A DNA stretch of 64,000 nt from NCBI GenBank assembly GCA_025201345.1, contig JAIXMG010000002.1, forward strand, positions 868,001 to 932,000, read 5' to 3'. Position 1 is the first letter of the stretch; every line of letters starts with the position of its first letter. Shown here one piece after another: positions 34,828-45,598 of the stretch. A program made the position numbers and the translations under genes. The notes beneath the pieces were generated by a model. It was not told the origin of the DNA, made no database searches, and worked only from the letters and a program-made list of their open reading frames with translations. Origin of the DNA: Thamnidium elegans (taxonomy: Eukaryota; Mucoromycota; Mucoromycetes; Mucorales; Mucoraceae).

Positions 34828-37233
34828 AGAGAAAAAGAGAAAAAGAGGAGTAAGTAAACCTATTAATAGCGGAAAATCCTTTAATTTAAAGAGTTTTTTT
34901 ATATATTTTTTTTGTCCAATAATAGTATAGATCTTTTTCTCTAAGAACAAAAAGTGCTCCTATTGACTTCTTTAAAAGGAAACTAAACACTGGTAATAGA
35001 ATACCAAGATTTGCGGTTACACTTGAATCTTTCAACTTGTAAAAAACAGGGTACCATAGTGGTCAAATCACTTTATTACAAATAAATAATTAACTATAAT
35101 ACTAAACCCTATTAAGTAGCGACTTAATAAAAGATGAAATGCTTTTTTGTGTCACCATCTTTTTTGTATTAAACGCTATACACTATTGATCTGCAGACTC
35201 TATTTTTAATTTCTTTCTTTCAGTTACTCTGTTTATATTGCTGTGTTTCATGGAGTTATAATAATTCCAGTTCCCCGTATTCAAGTACTTGAGGTGTAAC
35301 TTTCTTTCATCCGTCATAGAAATAGTTAAAGCAAAAGATAGAGGCCTTTTATATATACGCGCAAAAGAAGACGAACAAGAGAAAAGATTAACCTCGGTTG
35401 CTTTTTTTTTTCTAAAATAATAAATAGATAGGGGTTAGGTTTCACTAAATGCTAAAAATTGATATTCAGGATATTCAATCTGCCGGTATTCTATCTTTGT
35501 AGAAAATATTACACGCGTTTGAACGCACAAAGAATATCTTACTGTTAAAAAAAAAAGGAGGTAAGGGGGTACTCTGCAATTAAATAACCAAGTTACTGTT
35601 TAGGTCATTTATATTTTACACGTTTTGCAAAAGAGAAAAAAAAGTAGAAAAGTGTCGTGCTTTTAAAAAAGCCAAATCTTGATACACACTGTCGATCCTG
35701 AAAAAAAAGTATGACGTACTTTTCAGTTTTGCGTAAAATAAGTTGTGGTATAATACATATACCATGTACCCTTTTTAACACGATTAAATTAGTGAATAAG
35801 TCATAAAAATTTCTCGCCTTCCATTTAACAGTGAATCCATAAGTAAGTATCTCAAGATATATATATATATTCGTATACATCTTTCGAAAGGAGCTTATAT
35901 CTTATATTTCATTTCTCCTTCAGCTTCGACACTACCATACCATAAGAAGAAATCTGAGTATTCTCGATGGTCCAAAATCAATATTAAGAAAGATGTTTAA
36001 AACAAAATATCTATACCTTGAAGGTTTCCATAATAATTGGTTTTTAGAGTGCTTTTTAAACTCTCTGTTGCAGAGGATATATTGCTAAATATGAGAAACG
36101 ATTTTATTTTTTATTTTATAAAACCTAATTCTTTTCGCTAGGAAGATGTTGTGTGGAAAAATACTTTAATTTTCTGTATTACATACATGTAACAGTAGAA
36201 GTTATTAAAAAAAAGGGGGGAGGGTGTCGATTATATTATACTATCCAAATAAAGTTTGGTCTTTAACTTTATAGATCCTGATAATAATCATTTTAATATA
36301 TTCCAAGAACAAGAATACTTGTCTTTTTTTTTTTTCCTTTTAGAACTATAGTATACTTATACTACGCGTAATAAAAGAAGTGGAAAAGTTTCTAAAGAAA
36401 AAAAGAAAAAAAAATTATTGTAAAAAAACAAGTGGGCCGTTTTTTCTTTAAAAGAAGCAGTCCTCTTTTTTGTATTACTTAATTTCTCAGATGTTTAAAA
36501 CAAAGTGAAAATGTTTATAACATTTCTTCCTTAGTAACAACGGGGAAAAAACTTACAGAATATCTTAACCAACCACAACAATCCTTAAGAGCGACAGGTG
36601 TCACTGCATCCATTATGCGTAGCGTAAAACGATCAGCTATATCTAAAAGACTTCTTTTGATACCAGCTTTTACGTTTGACCAGAGCTCTTCGATGGGAAA
36701 TAAATGTATTTATCTTCCCTCAATAAGTTTTCAGATTGTAGCAGGCTTATGCATAGGTGCAGTATCCATAACTACATAATAGTTTTGAAGATCATTTCGG
36801 CCTAAAAAGCTCAGAGCGCGTACCTATCCTTCCGTTTATTTGTACATACCATTTCTCTATCAATCTTTCTCTTCTTTTTTATTTTATTAATACACATTGT
36901 CCGGAATAACTACAGTGAACCTAAATGATCCACTCTCTTCACTAGTATTATTATTATGCATACTTGTCAAATGTATGCTTGGACTATTTACTTAATAATA
37001 GTACTTATAAACCATCGATTATTTTTCTTTTTCAACGTATTAGCAAACTACATTATTTATATTCTGAAATGCTATGTCTGCCATATTACTCATCCAAATT
37101 GCTCTTTACCTTTTTGAAATAAAATCGTAAGGTTTTGTGACTTTCATCCTATCCAAACACCGACACTCTTTGCTTTTGGGAATTAAATCGAAAGAAAAAA
37201 AAAAGCAGGGGAGAAAGTATTTTTGAGGCTGTC
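34786..37233. other. 2.4-kb intergenic region containing a transposase fossil
   Basis: The region is AT-rich. The frame at 35605-35880 (-) has no recognisable domain and lacks exon support. A decayed Tc1/mariner transposase lies at 36557-36793 (-), listed separately. The last 400 bases form the promoter of the rhodanese gene. Confidence 0.6.
36557..36793 (-). pseudogene. Tc1/mariner-type transposase fossil (C-terminal part)
   Basis: One minus-strand frame reads NYYVVMDTAPMHKPA, two stop codons, then FPIEELWSNVKAGIKRSLLD, RFTLRIMDAVTPV and CCGWLRYS. These are the second-Asp (VMDNAPIH-like) and third-acid (NPIEELWSKVK-like) blocks of a DDE transposase. Two in-frame stops, and loss of the YSPELN stretch between the blocks, show decay. 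It differs in sequence from the fossil at 27.6 kb, so it is a different lineage. Confidence 0.75.
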
Positions 37234-38655
37234 ATGTTTCGTCGTTTACTAATTCAATCAAGTAAACGTGGTGCAACCTTAATCAACCGACAACAAAATA
37301 TCACAGTTACCAAATCTTTTCTTATTCCTATCATGGCAACACAATCTTTTTCTACTACAAAACCAGTAGAGCGTGGACTTCAATACCTTTCAAAAATTGA
37401 AAACTATGATTCAAGTACTTACAAGACACTTGCATTCTACAAGTTTCATACATTCACTAAAGCTGAGTTGGAAGAGTTTCGTATTCAGTTATTAACTGAT
37501 CTTGGTGAAATGGGTATTGTTGGAAGAATTTACATCTCGACTGAAGGTGTCAATGCTCAAATCGCTTGTCCTGAAGAATGTTTACCAAGATTACAAGAGT
37601 ATCATGCTAAAGTATTAAAGCCCATGTTTAACGATAACTTGATGGATTTAAATATTGGTACTGAACATGGTTTACGTTCTTTCCGTGCTTTACATGTTCG
37701 TATCCGTAAGCAAGTAAGTTTTTTTTTACTTTTTTTTTTTTTTTTTTTTTTTGACAAGGCGCTTATATGTATATAGCTTATTGTAGATGGATTAGATTCT
37801 TCAACATATGATTTGACAGACGAACCTTCTCACTTGTCACCAGCAGAATGGCACAACAGATTAACTACATACGAGGAAGAAACCGGTAAAAAGCCTGTTG
37901 TAATCGATATGCGTAACCACTACGAAAGTAAGATTGGATTCTTTGATGGTGCCATTTGCCCTGATGCAGATACGTACAAGGATAGTATTGACGCCATGAA
38001 CGATATTTGCGAAAACTTACCACGTGATCAAGAGATCTTCATGTACTGTACTGGTGGTATCCGTTGTACAAAAGCTGGAGCAATCCTTCAATCGGCTTCC
38101 AAATTTAAAACTGTACATTTAGTAGAAGGTGGTATTACATCATACGGTAGATGGGTTGCTGAACAAGAAGATAAGGAATCCCTTTTCCGTGGTAAGAATT
38201 TTACTTTTGATGCTCGTATGGGTGAAAAGATCACAGATGAAGTAATTGGTAAATGTCATTTGTGTGGAACTCCTAGTAACAGATATCAAAATTGTGCTCA
38301 TGCATCTTGTAATATCTTGATGTTATGTTGTCCTAACTGTTCTGGTCAATTCTTAAATACTTGTGCTCGTCTTCCTTGTTATGATACCGTCAGTGAATTT
38401 ATAAAACAATCAAAACCTCATTTTGAACCTGCTGGTGCTGTCTTGGTAGATGGTGTACGTGTGTTCTTAAAGCAAGGTGAAAAGGATATGGATAATGGAT
38501 CTAAACGTATTGTTATTGGTAAGAAGGGTGTTCGTTGTGATCATGATCATATTAGCCGTACTCGTGCAATTGACATCTTGGGCGAACCTGGAGAAATCCT
38601 TAAAGAGTGGGCTAAAGCTGGTAGAGATCTTCCATCCAAACCTGTTGATGTATAA
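37234..38655 (+). CDS. Rhodanese-domain tRNA uridine hydroxylase-like protein (TrhO/TSTD2 family)
   Basis: Two exons (37234-37713, 37777-38655) give 452 aa. The N-terminal 35 residues are Arg/Ser-rich without acidic residues, a possible mitochondrial presequence; a second Met at residue 34 could give a cytosolic form. The next part is the acylphosphatase-like UPF0176 domain (FYKFHTFTKAELEEFR, GRIYISTEGVNAQIA). The rhodanese domain follows with VVIDMRNHYESKIG and active-site Cys251 in YCTGGIRC. After it comes a Cys-rich C-terminal module (CHLCG, CAHASCN, CCPNC, CARLPC) that probably binds zinc. Bacterial TrhO makes 5-hydroxyuridine at tRNA position 34. The eukaryotic TSTD2 role is not settled, so the function is inferred. 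Confidence 0.88.
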
Positions 38656-38928
38656 ATCTCTCTTTTCTTTTCTTTTTACGTGTATAATATAAAAAAGTTA
38701 AATAATAGTTTAGATCACATAAAGTTCCCTCTTATTAATTTTTCAAACCAAGCTGTCATCCGTCCCCTTATTTTGATTATCATGTTACACGTGCATTTTG
38801 TTGCTAGGAACTAAAGTCATAAAAAAAAAAAAACTTTATTATCTTACATAGACAACTGATTATAAGTGTAGAGGAAAAGGTAGAGGGGTATTGTCTTTTT
38901 TTCTTTTTTTTTTATGTATATGTATAAA
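38656..38928. other. Short spacer between convergent genes
   Basis: A 273-bp 3' spacer with a CACGTG-like ACACGTGCA at about 38788 and A/T runs. No gene is present. Confidence 0.55.
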
Positions 38929-41311
38929 TTATTCTTTGAGTGACACAGTGCTGTTACGATTATTATTACGAGTGTTTCCACCAGAGGATGCAGTACGTTT
39001 AGGAGGTCCTGTCGAGTTTCGCTTTGGGGTACTAGTCGAGCTACTGCGTTTTTTAACTGGCTCAACTAAATCCTTAGGATGAATAAATGAACATCTTTTA
39101 CCAAATGGACATTCGTCTCCAACTCTAATATTATACATATAAAAAAAAACTATAAGTATGTAACTCCTTTTTTCTAATAGTTTTATATATTACCTGCATG
39201 GTGCTATTGGATGTGAGAACTTACAGTTCTTATTGGTACAGCCAGGCCAGTAATCACATCTGTTTCTCATCTTTGGCATATGCGATTGAGATTGTTTACG
39301 GATCTTCTCTCCCCTTGTCCATTCCTTCTTTTCACCGTTGTTTACATTAAATACTACTGTGTTATTCAAACTTAATGGTTCACTGTTCATCATGCCTTCA
39401 TCGAACATCTTATCCCAAGTAGTACCATAAAAGTTGTTAGTACTTTGTTGTTTATTCGAAGCAGAAGCGGCAGCGGCAGCAGCAGCAGAAGCAGCAACGG
39501 ATGCGGCAGCAATAGCTGCGAATTTATTGGTTTCAGAGTGTATCGAAGAAGTACTGGTAGATGCTGTAGTGGATGGAGAAGAACTATCTTCAATTTCAAC
39601 CTCGATATCTGAATCAGCTTTATCTTGTTGACAACTTTGTGAATAATTTTGAGATTGTAATAATTGAGATGCTTGTGTAGCTTCTACAGAAGCGAGATTA
39701 CTAGTTACTGTTCTATCTGTAACATCCACAGTCTTGGGAGCAACGCATTCTTCTGTTTCAGTAACTGTATCATTTTGAGCAGCAGGAAGTTTAGATGTTA
39801 CAGGTAAAGAGTTGATATACTTGCGTTCATCTAAAGTGGTGGAAGCGACTGTAGTATTGTAAGCTGCAAGAGAAGGTCTGGGAGCTTCGGGTACAGACTT
39901 GACAATCGTACGTGCCTTGGTAGCAAGAGGAGCCTCAGTGACCTTAACAACAGCGGGAACGGGCTTAGAAGCCTTAGGCAATGCATTAATATAACCACGA
40001 GCTACAACAGCAGTACGAGCCTCAGTGGCATTAAAAGCAGCGAGAACAGGTTTAGGGGCCTTGGGTAATGAATTAATATACTCACGCTCCTTCAAAGCGA
40101 TAGAAGCCATAGTGGCATTGTAAGCGGCGAGAACGGGCTTAGGAGCCTTAGGCAATGCATTAATATAATCACGAGCTACAACAGCAGTACGAGCCTCAGT
40201 GGCATTAAAAGCAGCGAGAACAGGTTTAGGGGCCTTGGGCAATGAATTAATATACACACGTTCCTTCAAAGTGATAGAAGCTGTAGTAGCATTATATGCA
40301 GCGAGAACAGGTTTGGGTGCTTTAGGTAAAGAGTTTACATATTCACGAGCTTTGACAGTTGTAAGTGCTTCGGTGGCATTAAAAGCAGCAAGAACAGGTT
40401 TAGCAGGCTTGGGTAAAGAATCGACATATTGACGAGCTACTATAGTAGTAATGGCCTCAGTAGCATTAAAGGCAGCAAGGAAAGGTCTGGCAGGCTTGGG
40501 CAATGTAGTAATATAGGCTTGAGCCTTAAGAGCAATACTTGCCTCGGTAGCATTAAATTTGGCAAGGAAGGGTCTTGCAGGCTTGGGTGATGAAACAGTA
40601 TCACTTTTAATATCCATTACTTTTTTAGTTAATTCAGTATCAGGAGTTACGGTTACAGAACGAGGTGCTGGAGTGATATCATCAGCTACAGGTTCTTCCA
40701 AGAATGATTTTCTTTGTACATGGTATAACTCCTTAATATAAATTCGAGCTGACAAGGTACATGTAGCAGTGGTAGCATCGTATTGAGCTAATGATGGTGT
40801 ATTATTTCGTGCAACCTATAACAAAATAATAATAATCAGGTAAAACTGTTTCAAAAGGAAAAAATAAATAACTTGATGTTACCTTGACTACGGAAGGATC
40901 CGTCTTTTTTATTTCTTTTTTCTTTTCATTCTCAGCTTTTTTAGTTACAGACATGGTAGGTTCTGTTTGTTAGAAGCCAAACGCGTTAGCCATAAGATCT
41001 TTTTTTGATAGTAGAACTGGCCTTCTCCCCTCCCCCCCCCAAAAAAAAAGGAAGAATATATATATATATATACGCTTTACTTACCACTAGTCTTTTTGAT
41101 TTCTCTACTTTTAGCTTCAACTTTAACAGTAGGTGTGGTTTTACCTATAGTACCCAGAATTAGTACAACGCCATTGTGTCTATTTTTTTAAAAAAAATAA
41201 AATAAAAAATAGATCTACTTTACCAAACATAAAAAAGTAATAATAAATAGCAATGCTAAATAACAAGGCTACACCAGCATTTACCACAGTAAAATCAGTC
41301 AAACTATTCAT
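38929..41311 (-). CDS. Membrane-anchored protein with 28-residue repeats and tandem CCCH zinc fingers
   Basis: Five exons on the minus strand (41224-41311, 41085-41144, 40883-40962, 39194-40815, 38929-39124) splice in phase into about 681 aa. The N-terminus has one transmembrane segment (about residues 8-29, VNAGVALLFSIAIYYYFF), then a Lys/Glu linker. Residues about 80-350 are about ten repeats of 28 residues with a consensus like FNATEAxxxVxARxYINSLP plus KAPKPVLAA. Ser/Thr- and Ala-rich linkers follow. Two CCCH zinc fingers close the protein: CDYWPGCTNKNCKFSH (C-x5-C-x4-C-x3-H) and CRVGDECPFGKRCSFIH (C-x5-C-x5-C-x3-H), like poly(A)-binding Nab2/ZC3H14 fingers, then a basic tail. An RNA-binding protein tethered to a membrane is a reasonable inference. 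A start inside exon 3 (MSVTKK) would give a soluble form. Confidence 0.8.
39800..40600 (-). repeat. 84-bp coding tandem repeat with a 168-bp higher-order unit
   Basis: Within exon 4 of the CCCH gene the 28-residue repeats are encoded by 84-bp units. Two adjacent pairs (about 39,970-40,090 and 40,135-40,255) are nearly identical over more than 100 bases, so two-repeat (168-bp) blocks were duplicated recently, while outer repeats have diverged to about half identity. Confidence 0.8.
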
Positions 41312-42229
41312 ATTGCAAAAAGTAAAGTATATTCAAATATGAGATAAAAAGGGAATAAAGAATCCATTTGCCCCTACTGGCTTTATTTTTCTAAAAAAAA
41401 TCTTTTTCATGATCCGAGCCAATCAGTTCCTTTTTTTTAGTGGCTGAAACCCTACATGTTTCCTTTTCAATTAATCAAACAAAAAGTTTTTTACAATGAA
41501 AAAAGGCGTTTATATTGTTAAGTTCAATTGCTTATAAGATGCTGTTCAATGCTTTAGAGCAACAATCCGATAAAAATTTCTCCGTAGATATTTCAGTGAT
41601 ATTTTTTTTAAAAAATATATAATAATTTATTATGTAACCACCCCCACCCCCTTTCAAATATATTAAATATCGACTTATAAAACCCTTTCAGAAACACAAA
41701 TCATCATTTTAGCAGCAAGTACTTTCTTGGGGGGGGGGGAATAAATACTCGGGATTTCACTAAGAATTATTTTAGTGCCTTATAAAATGATCCCTCATCT
41801 ATGAAAACCGCAAGCTTCTTGATATGATCCAGATACTTTTTATTTTATTTTTCCACCTTCCTATTCAATTTGATGTTTATCTAACTTGTTTCAAGCCTGC
41901 AATAATAATAATAATAATATCATTTATAATGTGATAAGAAATTATGTCAGGTTCATGTGTTCCTTACATTCTTTGCTTGCTAGTCGACCCCGTCTTTCAT
42001 TTACAAAAAATGCTTAACGGTTGGAGTTTACCGGTAATACGACTCAATAATATAAACGTAAAATGCATCGGTTTTAGTGGAGATATTATTATAAATCAAA
42101 AGGATAATAATATTATTTTAAATGTTAACAAGTCTTTAAATATGTAGCTCATCGTCCGAACTTTAAGTTTAATTTTATGGGGTAAATGGTTATTATTGTA
42201 ATAAATCTTTAATAACTTTATAATAGGAA

Positions 42230-42400
42230 GATGAAAGTTATGATAATTACGTTCCTTTTTCTGTTCCGACGGTCATTGATACTGCGGTTGTTACCGCTGC
42301 TACTGTTATCGCTGTTTCTGCTTCTTGTCTCGGCAAAGGTCATCACGTTCCTGGTCATTACCGTTCTTCTCTTTATACACGCGGTGATCGCGAATAAAGG
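42230..42400 (+). other. Orphan coding-like block
   Basis: After a possible acceptor (ATAATAG at 42223-42229) one frame stays open for about 55 codons until a stop near 42396: EDESYDNYVPFSVP, an Ala/Val/Thr-rich stretch, then GHHVPGHYRSSLYTRGDRE. The block is visibly richer in G and C than its surroundings and looks protein-coding, but no start exon can be joined to it. It may be an exon of a lost or transposon-carried gene. Confidence 0.35.
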
Positions 42401-42732
42401 TAAAACAAAAACACGTCGACTTATTTATTGCGGTCTGAATATCCTTAATTACTTATAGAGAACAATCTGAGTTTACTGAACTGTATAACATGGATTAATA
42501 CACCTATAGATTCAGGTCAAAGAGGGTTCCTCAAATACAAGGTGTATATATTCTGATGATTCTCCGAAAGTGGTACCTACTTCATTTTTTTTTATATAAA
42601 AAATTAAAGTCCATAAAAAGGTGTAAAACAACCCTTTCTTCTTAATTAACTTTTAATGTATAAGAACTTCTTTTTTTGTAATGGATATGTTACGCGGAAG
42701 CCAATTACTAAGTGTACAGTGCCTCCACTCCC

Positions 42733-42836
42733 AAATTTCGCTTTTCAAAATATCAAATTCGCTTTTGCATAGCTCAAAGTTCGCTTTTGTTTTCAGTCAA
42801 ATTCGCTTTGGTCAAAGTGAAGTTCGCACTTTCTTT
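42733..42836 (+). repeat. About 22-bp tandem repeat built on AATTCGCTTTT
   Basis: Five consecutive units share the core TTCGCTTT (at about 42737, 42758, 42781, 42802 and a degenerate TTCGCACTTT at 42823) with a spacing of 20-23 bases and a following TCAA-type element. The tract is open in one frame, but the composition does not suggest a real protein. Confidence 0.65.
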
Positions 42837-43731
42837 AACAGCTTAAATAGTCTAGAGGTCCTCAAAGCGATTTTTTTTCAAGGTAATTCTAGCAATAACA
42901 AAAAAAAAGGGTGACGGATTGTTTCTCTTTTTCCTTTGCCACTTTCCAATACAACATTACAAATTAATTGTTCAACTAAAAATAAAATTAGGTTACTTAA
43001 AGGGGCTTATTCAAGTATGGCAGAAGGTTTAGAAAAATTCAAATTACCATTGAAGTGGAAACCGGGCACTAATCTCATGAGCAAAATGCTGTTAAGCGAT
43101 CCAGAAATAATGCGTATAATTATTCACTCTCTTCTTGGTAATACATTGATAACGTGCCACCAGATTTAAACCTGGTAAATTTTTAAATTTTTTTTTACGT
43201 TTTTCTAAAGCGATAAACTTTTTTTTAGGCACTTTTATAGATAATCAGAGCCTATTTTATTGTTTAATAAACCTTTTTGAGTAATATAATAGGAGCAGAT
43301 TTTTTCTTTCAATAATAAAAAAAAAAGTTTATCGCTTTCAAAATCAACCTATGTTTTTAACTTTCAAGCTGGGAATGTATGAAGGGATAGACAAATTGAA
43401 ACAAGAAAAATTTGCGCAGTATAATTCATTCACCGCCAATTTTCTTTTAGCCAATGAAATTACTCTAAATTACGAAGTACTTGAATTACTTACACTGCAT
43501 TATGTACCTACTATTGCTTTTGTACTAAACACACATATAATAGATATTTAAAAACATTTCTTAACAACATACGTATATTCAGGAACCACGTATACTGTCG
43601 CTTAACAATGCATGAATAAATTTATTTCTTTAAAAATTTTTATTTCTTCCATATTATTCTTAACTAGTTGAAAATGCTGGCGAGTGTAATTGGATTGAGA
43701 TGTACTAGGGCGGAGCGAAACGTGAAACTAG

Positions 43732-44111
43732 CACTACGGCGAGAAAAATAATAAATTTAATCATCAATGATTGCAGAATCAGTGGACTGATTACAGCGTC
43801 AGTAATGATTCAAATTAAGCTGTACAGAAATAAAATTATCAGTGAGATTGAAGCTCCTCTAAATTAAGCACAGATTTAGACAATCATTGATGATAAGTTT
43901 ATCAGTGAATAATATTTTTCTTTTCTTTTTACAAATAAATTTTATTAAGGTTAAACTAGCGATATTGATAGCTGAATCATTAATGATAAATTATTATCAC
44001 TGATGATAAATCAAGCACTGATGATAGTCCCAATCATCAATGATAATCCTAATCATCAGTGATAAATCTTAATCATTTATGATAAATTTATCATTTCTGC
44101 TCGCCTTAGTG
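43732..44111. mobile_element. 380-bp CACTA-type miniature inverted-repeat element
   Basis: The left end is CACTACGGCGAG and the right end, complemented, is CACTAAGGCGAG: a CACTA-type TIR matching at 11 of 12 positions, with similarity running on into AT-rich DNA. It is flanked on both sides by the trinucleotide TAG (43729-43731 and 44112-44114), the 3-bp target duplication expected of CACTA/EnSpm elements. The inside has no ORF but carries many short motifs of the type ATCA(T/C)(C/T)A(A/G)TGAT. Confidence 0.85.
43760..44095. repeat. Array of short palindromic ATCATCA/TGATGAT motifs inside the CACTA element
   Basis: At least ten variants of ATCATCAATGATAA or ATCACTGATGATAA occur, in both orientations, most densely at 43975-44090 with 16-20-bp spacing. 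Subterminal motif arrays in CACTA elements are transposase-binding sites; that role here is inferred. Confidence 0.7.
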
Positions 44112-44438
44112 TAGACTGAAATGTGATTATAGTTTTAAATCACTAGAAAATAATATAGATGCATTTCTCGACAAAGCTGGTAACTTAGCTCATATCAAGC
44201 GGTATTTTAGAAGATCGATGGAATACATAGAAGCATACAGCAAATGTAGCGATGGTCGTGAAGTAGTTCAGACAGTTAAAAAATTTGTAGAAAAAAATAT
44301 CTATCTCACAGAAAAGTTAGAATCCCTTCTGATTTGGATATTTAATTATAAAAAACTTCTTTTTCTTTAATTTTTTTTATTTCTGATTGAATTTTTCTAT
44401 TATTATAACATTACACTACAATTAGAACGATCATCTGT

Positions 44439-44588
44439 CTAAATGACCATGTCTAATGTACATCCTGATTCAATGATCACATTTTTACCATCGAGTGCAC
44501 CGATGATATTAGGCAAACGACGGACGGCCCCTTCTCTCTGACCGTGTGGCCATTCAAAACCTGTTTGTATGGCCTCAACCCTTTCTAA
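44439..44588 (-). pseudogene. PIF/Harbinger-type (DDE_4) transposase fragment
   Basis: A 49-residue frame reads LERVEAIQTGFEWPHGQREG, AVRRLPNIIGALDGKNVIIE. This is the block around the first catalytic Asp in Harbinger-type nucleases (FPxVxGAIDGxHIxI). It lies antisense at the right end of the inverted-repeat element and is truncated on both sides. Confidence 0.6.
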
Positions 44589-45291
44589 ACAAATTAAAAA
44601 TTTACCAGGTTTAAATCTGGTGGCACGTTATTTGTTTTACGCGTTTGAAAATACTAATATATAAGTCGTATATAGGTGTAGATATTTCTTCTGACAACTA
44701 TTCAGTAGCCCCAAACGAGTGGGCTGATGGTAGTCGGTCAGATATGGTTTATGCGTCCACAAAGCCCCCCCCCCCAATTTTAATTAAAGTCCAATATCAA
44801 GTTAATCAAGAGTTTATGCTTAGGCTTATAAGCTATGCCTCTAATGTCTATAGGCGTTATAAAGCATTACCCATCGTTCTAGTCGGTACATCACCATTTA
44901 CACCACCAGTGTCAATTTATGACGTATTTTTTTTTGGTGCGCCACCGTTTACAATAACAGGTTCTTTATATGTAAAAACGACTTAATATCGTGAGAAAGG
45001 AAATTGCAATATAAATATCACGATGATTAAATAAATCCTTTTTATCATAGTTGAATAAACCCTCATTTTATCATAGTTAAATAAGACTCTTTTTATCATG
45101 ATTAAAATCACCTATTTATTCCATCTTTTTTTTTCCTTTCCTTTTTTTTAATAATGAATTCATATACAAGCAAGTACCTTTTATATTATCAAATGTCTAA
45201 ATATTTCCTTATGCTATGGTGGTGTTGATGCAGAAATTTCGCTAAATTGGCACTGGTGGTGTAAATGGTGGTGTATCAAGAATTAACCGAC

Positions 45292-45598
45292 CCTGCTGGT
45301 AATTCGACAAGATGGTTTTTGATTGCATATTAGCATACTAAGTTTATTTTACAAACTCTTTCAATTATAGACAGCGACTTCGACACCTCCTCTCTACCTT
45401 TGAACTGGAAACCCGGAACAGATTTAATAAGTAAACTTTTACTTAACGACCAAAGCATCATAGACCTTATTGTTAAATCCTTACTCGGTATTTGTATTTT
45501 TTCTCATACGTAAGCAAGCTGTTTTTATCTAAAGTGTGTATATTTTTAATAGGCAAACATATTCCTGACAGTCTTTACTATTCAGCACAGACAGAATG
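45292..45598 (+). repeat. Left arm of a large inverted repeat
   Basis: The 307-bp arm pairs with 46869-47175. From CCTGCTGGTAATTCGACAAG onward the first 250 or so bases look identical to the complement of the right arm; only the inner 50 bases show about five changes. The arm contains exon 1, the intron and the start of exon 2 of a PD-(D/E)XK-like gene copy. Confidence 0.9.

Larger units (their letters stand above)
41312..43016. other. Intergenic DNA at the left edge of the accessory island
   Basis: AT-rich with poly-C and poly-G tracts (41640-41652, 41729-41740) and TAA repeats near 41900-41920. Two items are listed separately: an orphan GC-richer coding-like block at 42230-42400 and 22-bp tandem repeats at 42733-42836. 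Frames at 41944-42147 and 42681-42914 have no recognisable domain. Confidence 0.5.
43150..44630. mobile_element. 1.48-kb terminal-inverted-repeat DNA element inserted in copy A
   Basis: The ends are inverted repeats of about 37 bases: TAACGTGCCACCAGATTT and on at 43150-43186, and its complement at 44594-44630, essentially perfect. TA dinucleotides are at both borders, so the element may duplicate TA. Each TIR also contains the palindromic core CCAG(A/G)TTTAAA(C/T)CTGG. Inside are an unrecognised frame at 43351-43551, a CACTA-type miniature element (43732-44111), a coding fragment at 44158-44370 (KRYFRRSMEYIEAY) and an antisense Harbinger-like transposase fragment (44439-44588). Confidence 0.75.
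43017..44986 (+). pseudogene. PD-(D/E)XK nuclease-like family gene, copy A, split by a transposon
   Basis: Exon 1 (43017-43137) starts MAEGLEKF and reads LPLKWKPGTNLMSKMLLSDP up to IIHSLLG, ending at a GT donor. The intron then contains a 1.48-kb inverted-repeat element (43150-44630). Coding resumes after an acceptor at 44675: VDISSDNYSVAPNEWADGSR, SDMVYAS, PPPPILIKVQYQVNQEFMLR, LISYASNVYRRYKALPIVLV. The pattern D then (I/V)LIExQ...F..R...Y...Y is that of the Rpn/transposase-like PD-(D/E)XK superfamily; the catalytic Glu is here Lys (LIKVQ). The C-terminal third is missing. I judge it a dead copy of a repetitive Mucorales-type gene family. Confidence 0.6.

Noticed and set aside
43760..44095. 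CRISPR-like repeat array
   Set aside because: The genome is eukaryotic, the motifs vary and occur in both orientations without equal spacers, and the block lies inside a CACTA element.
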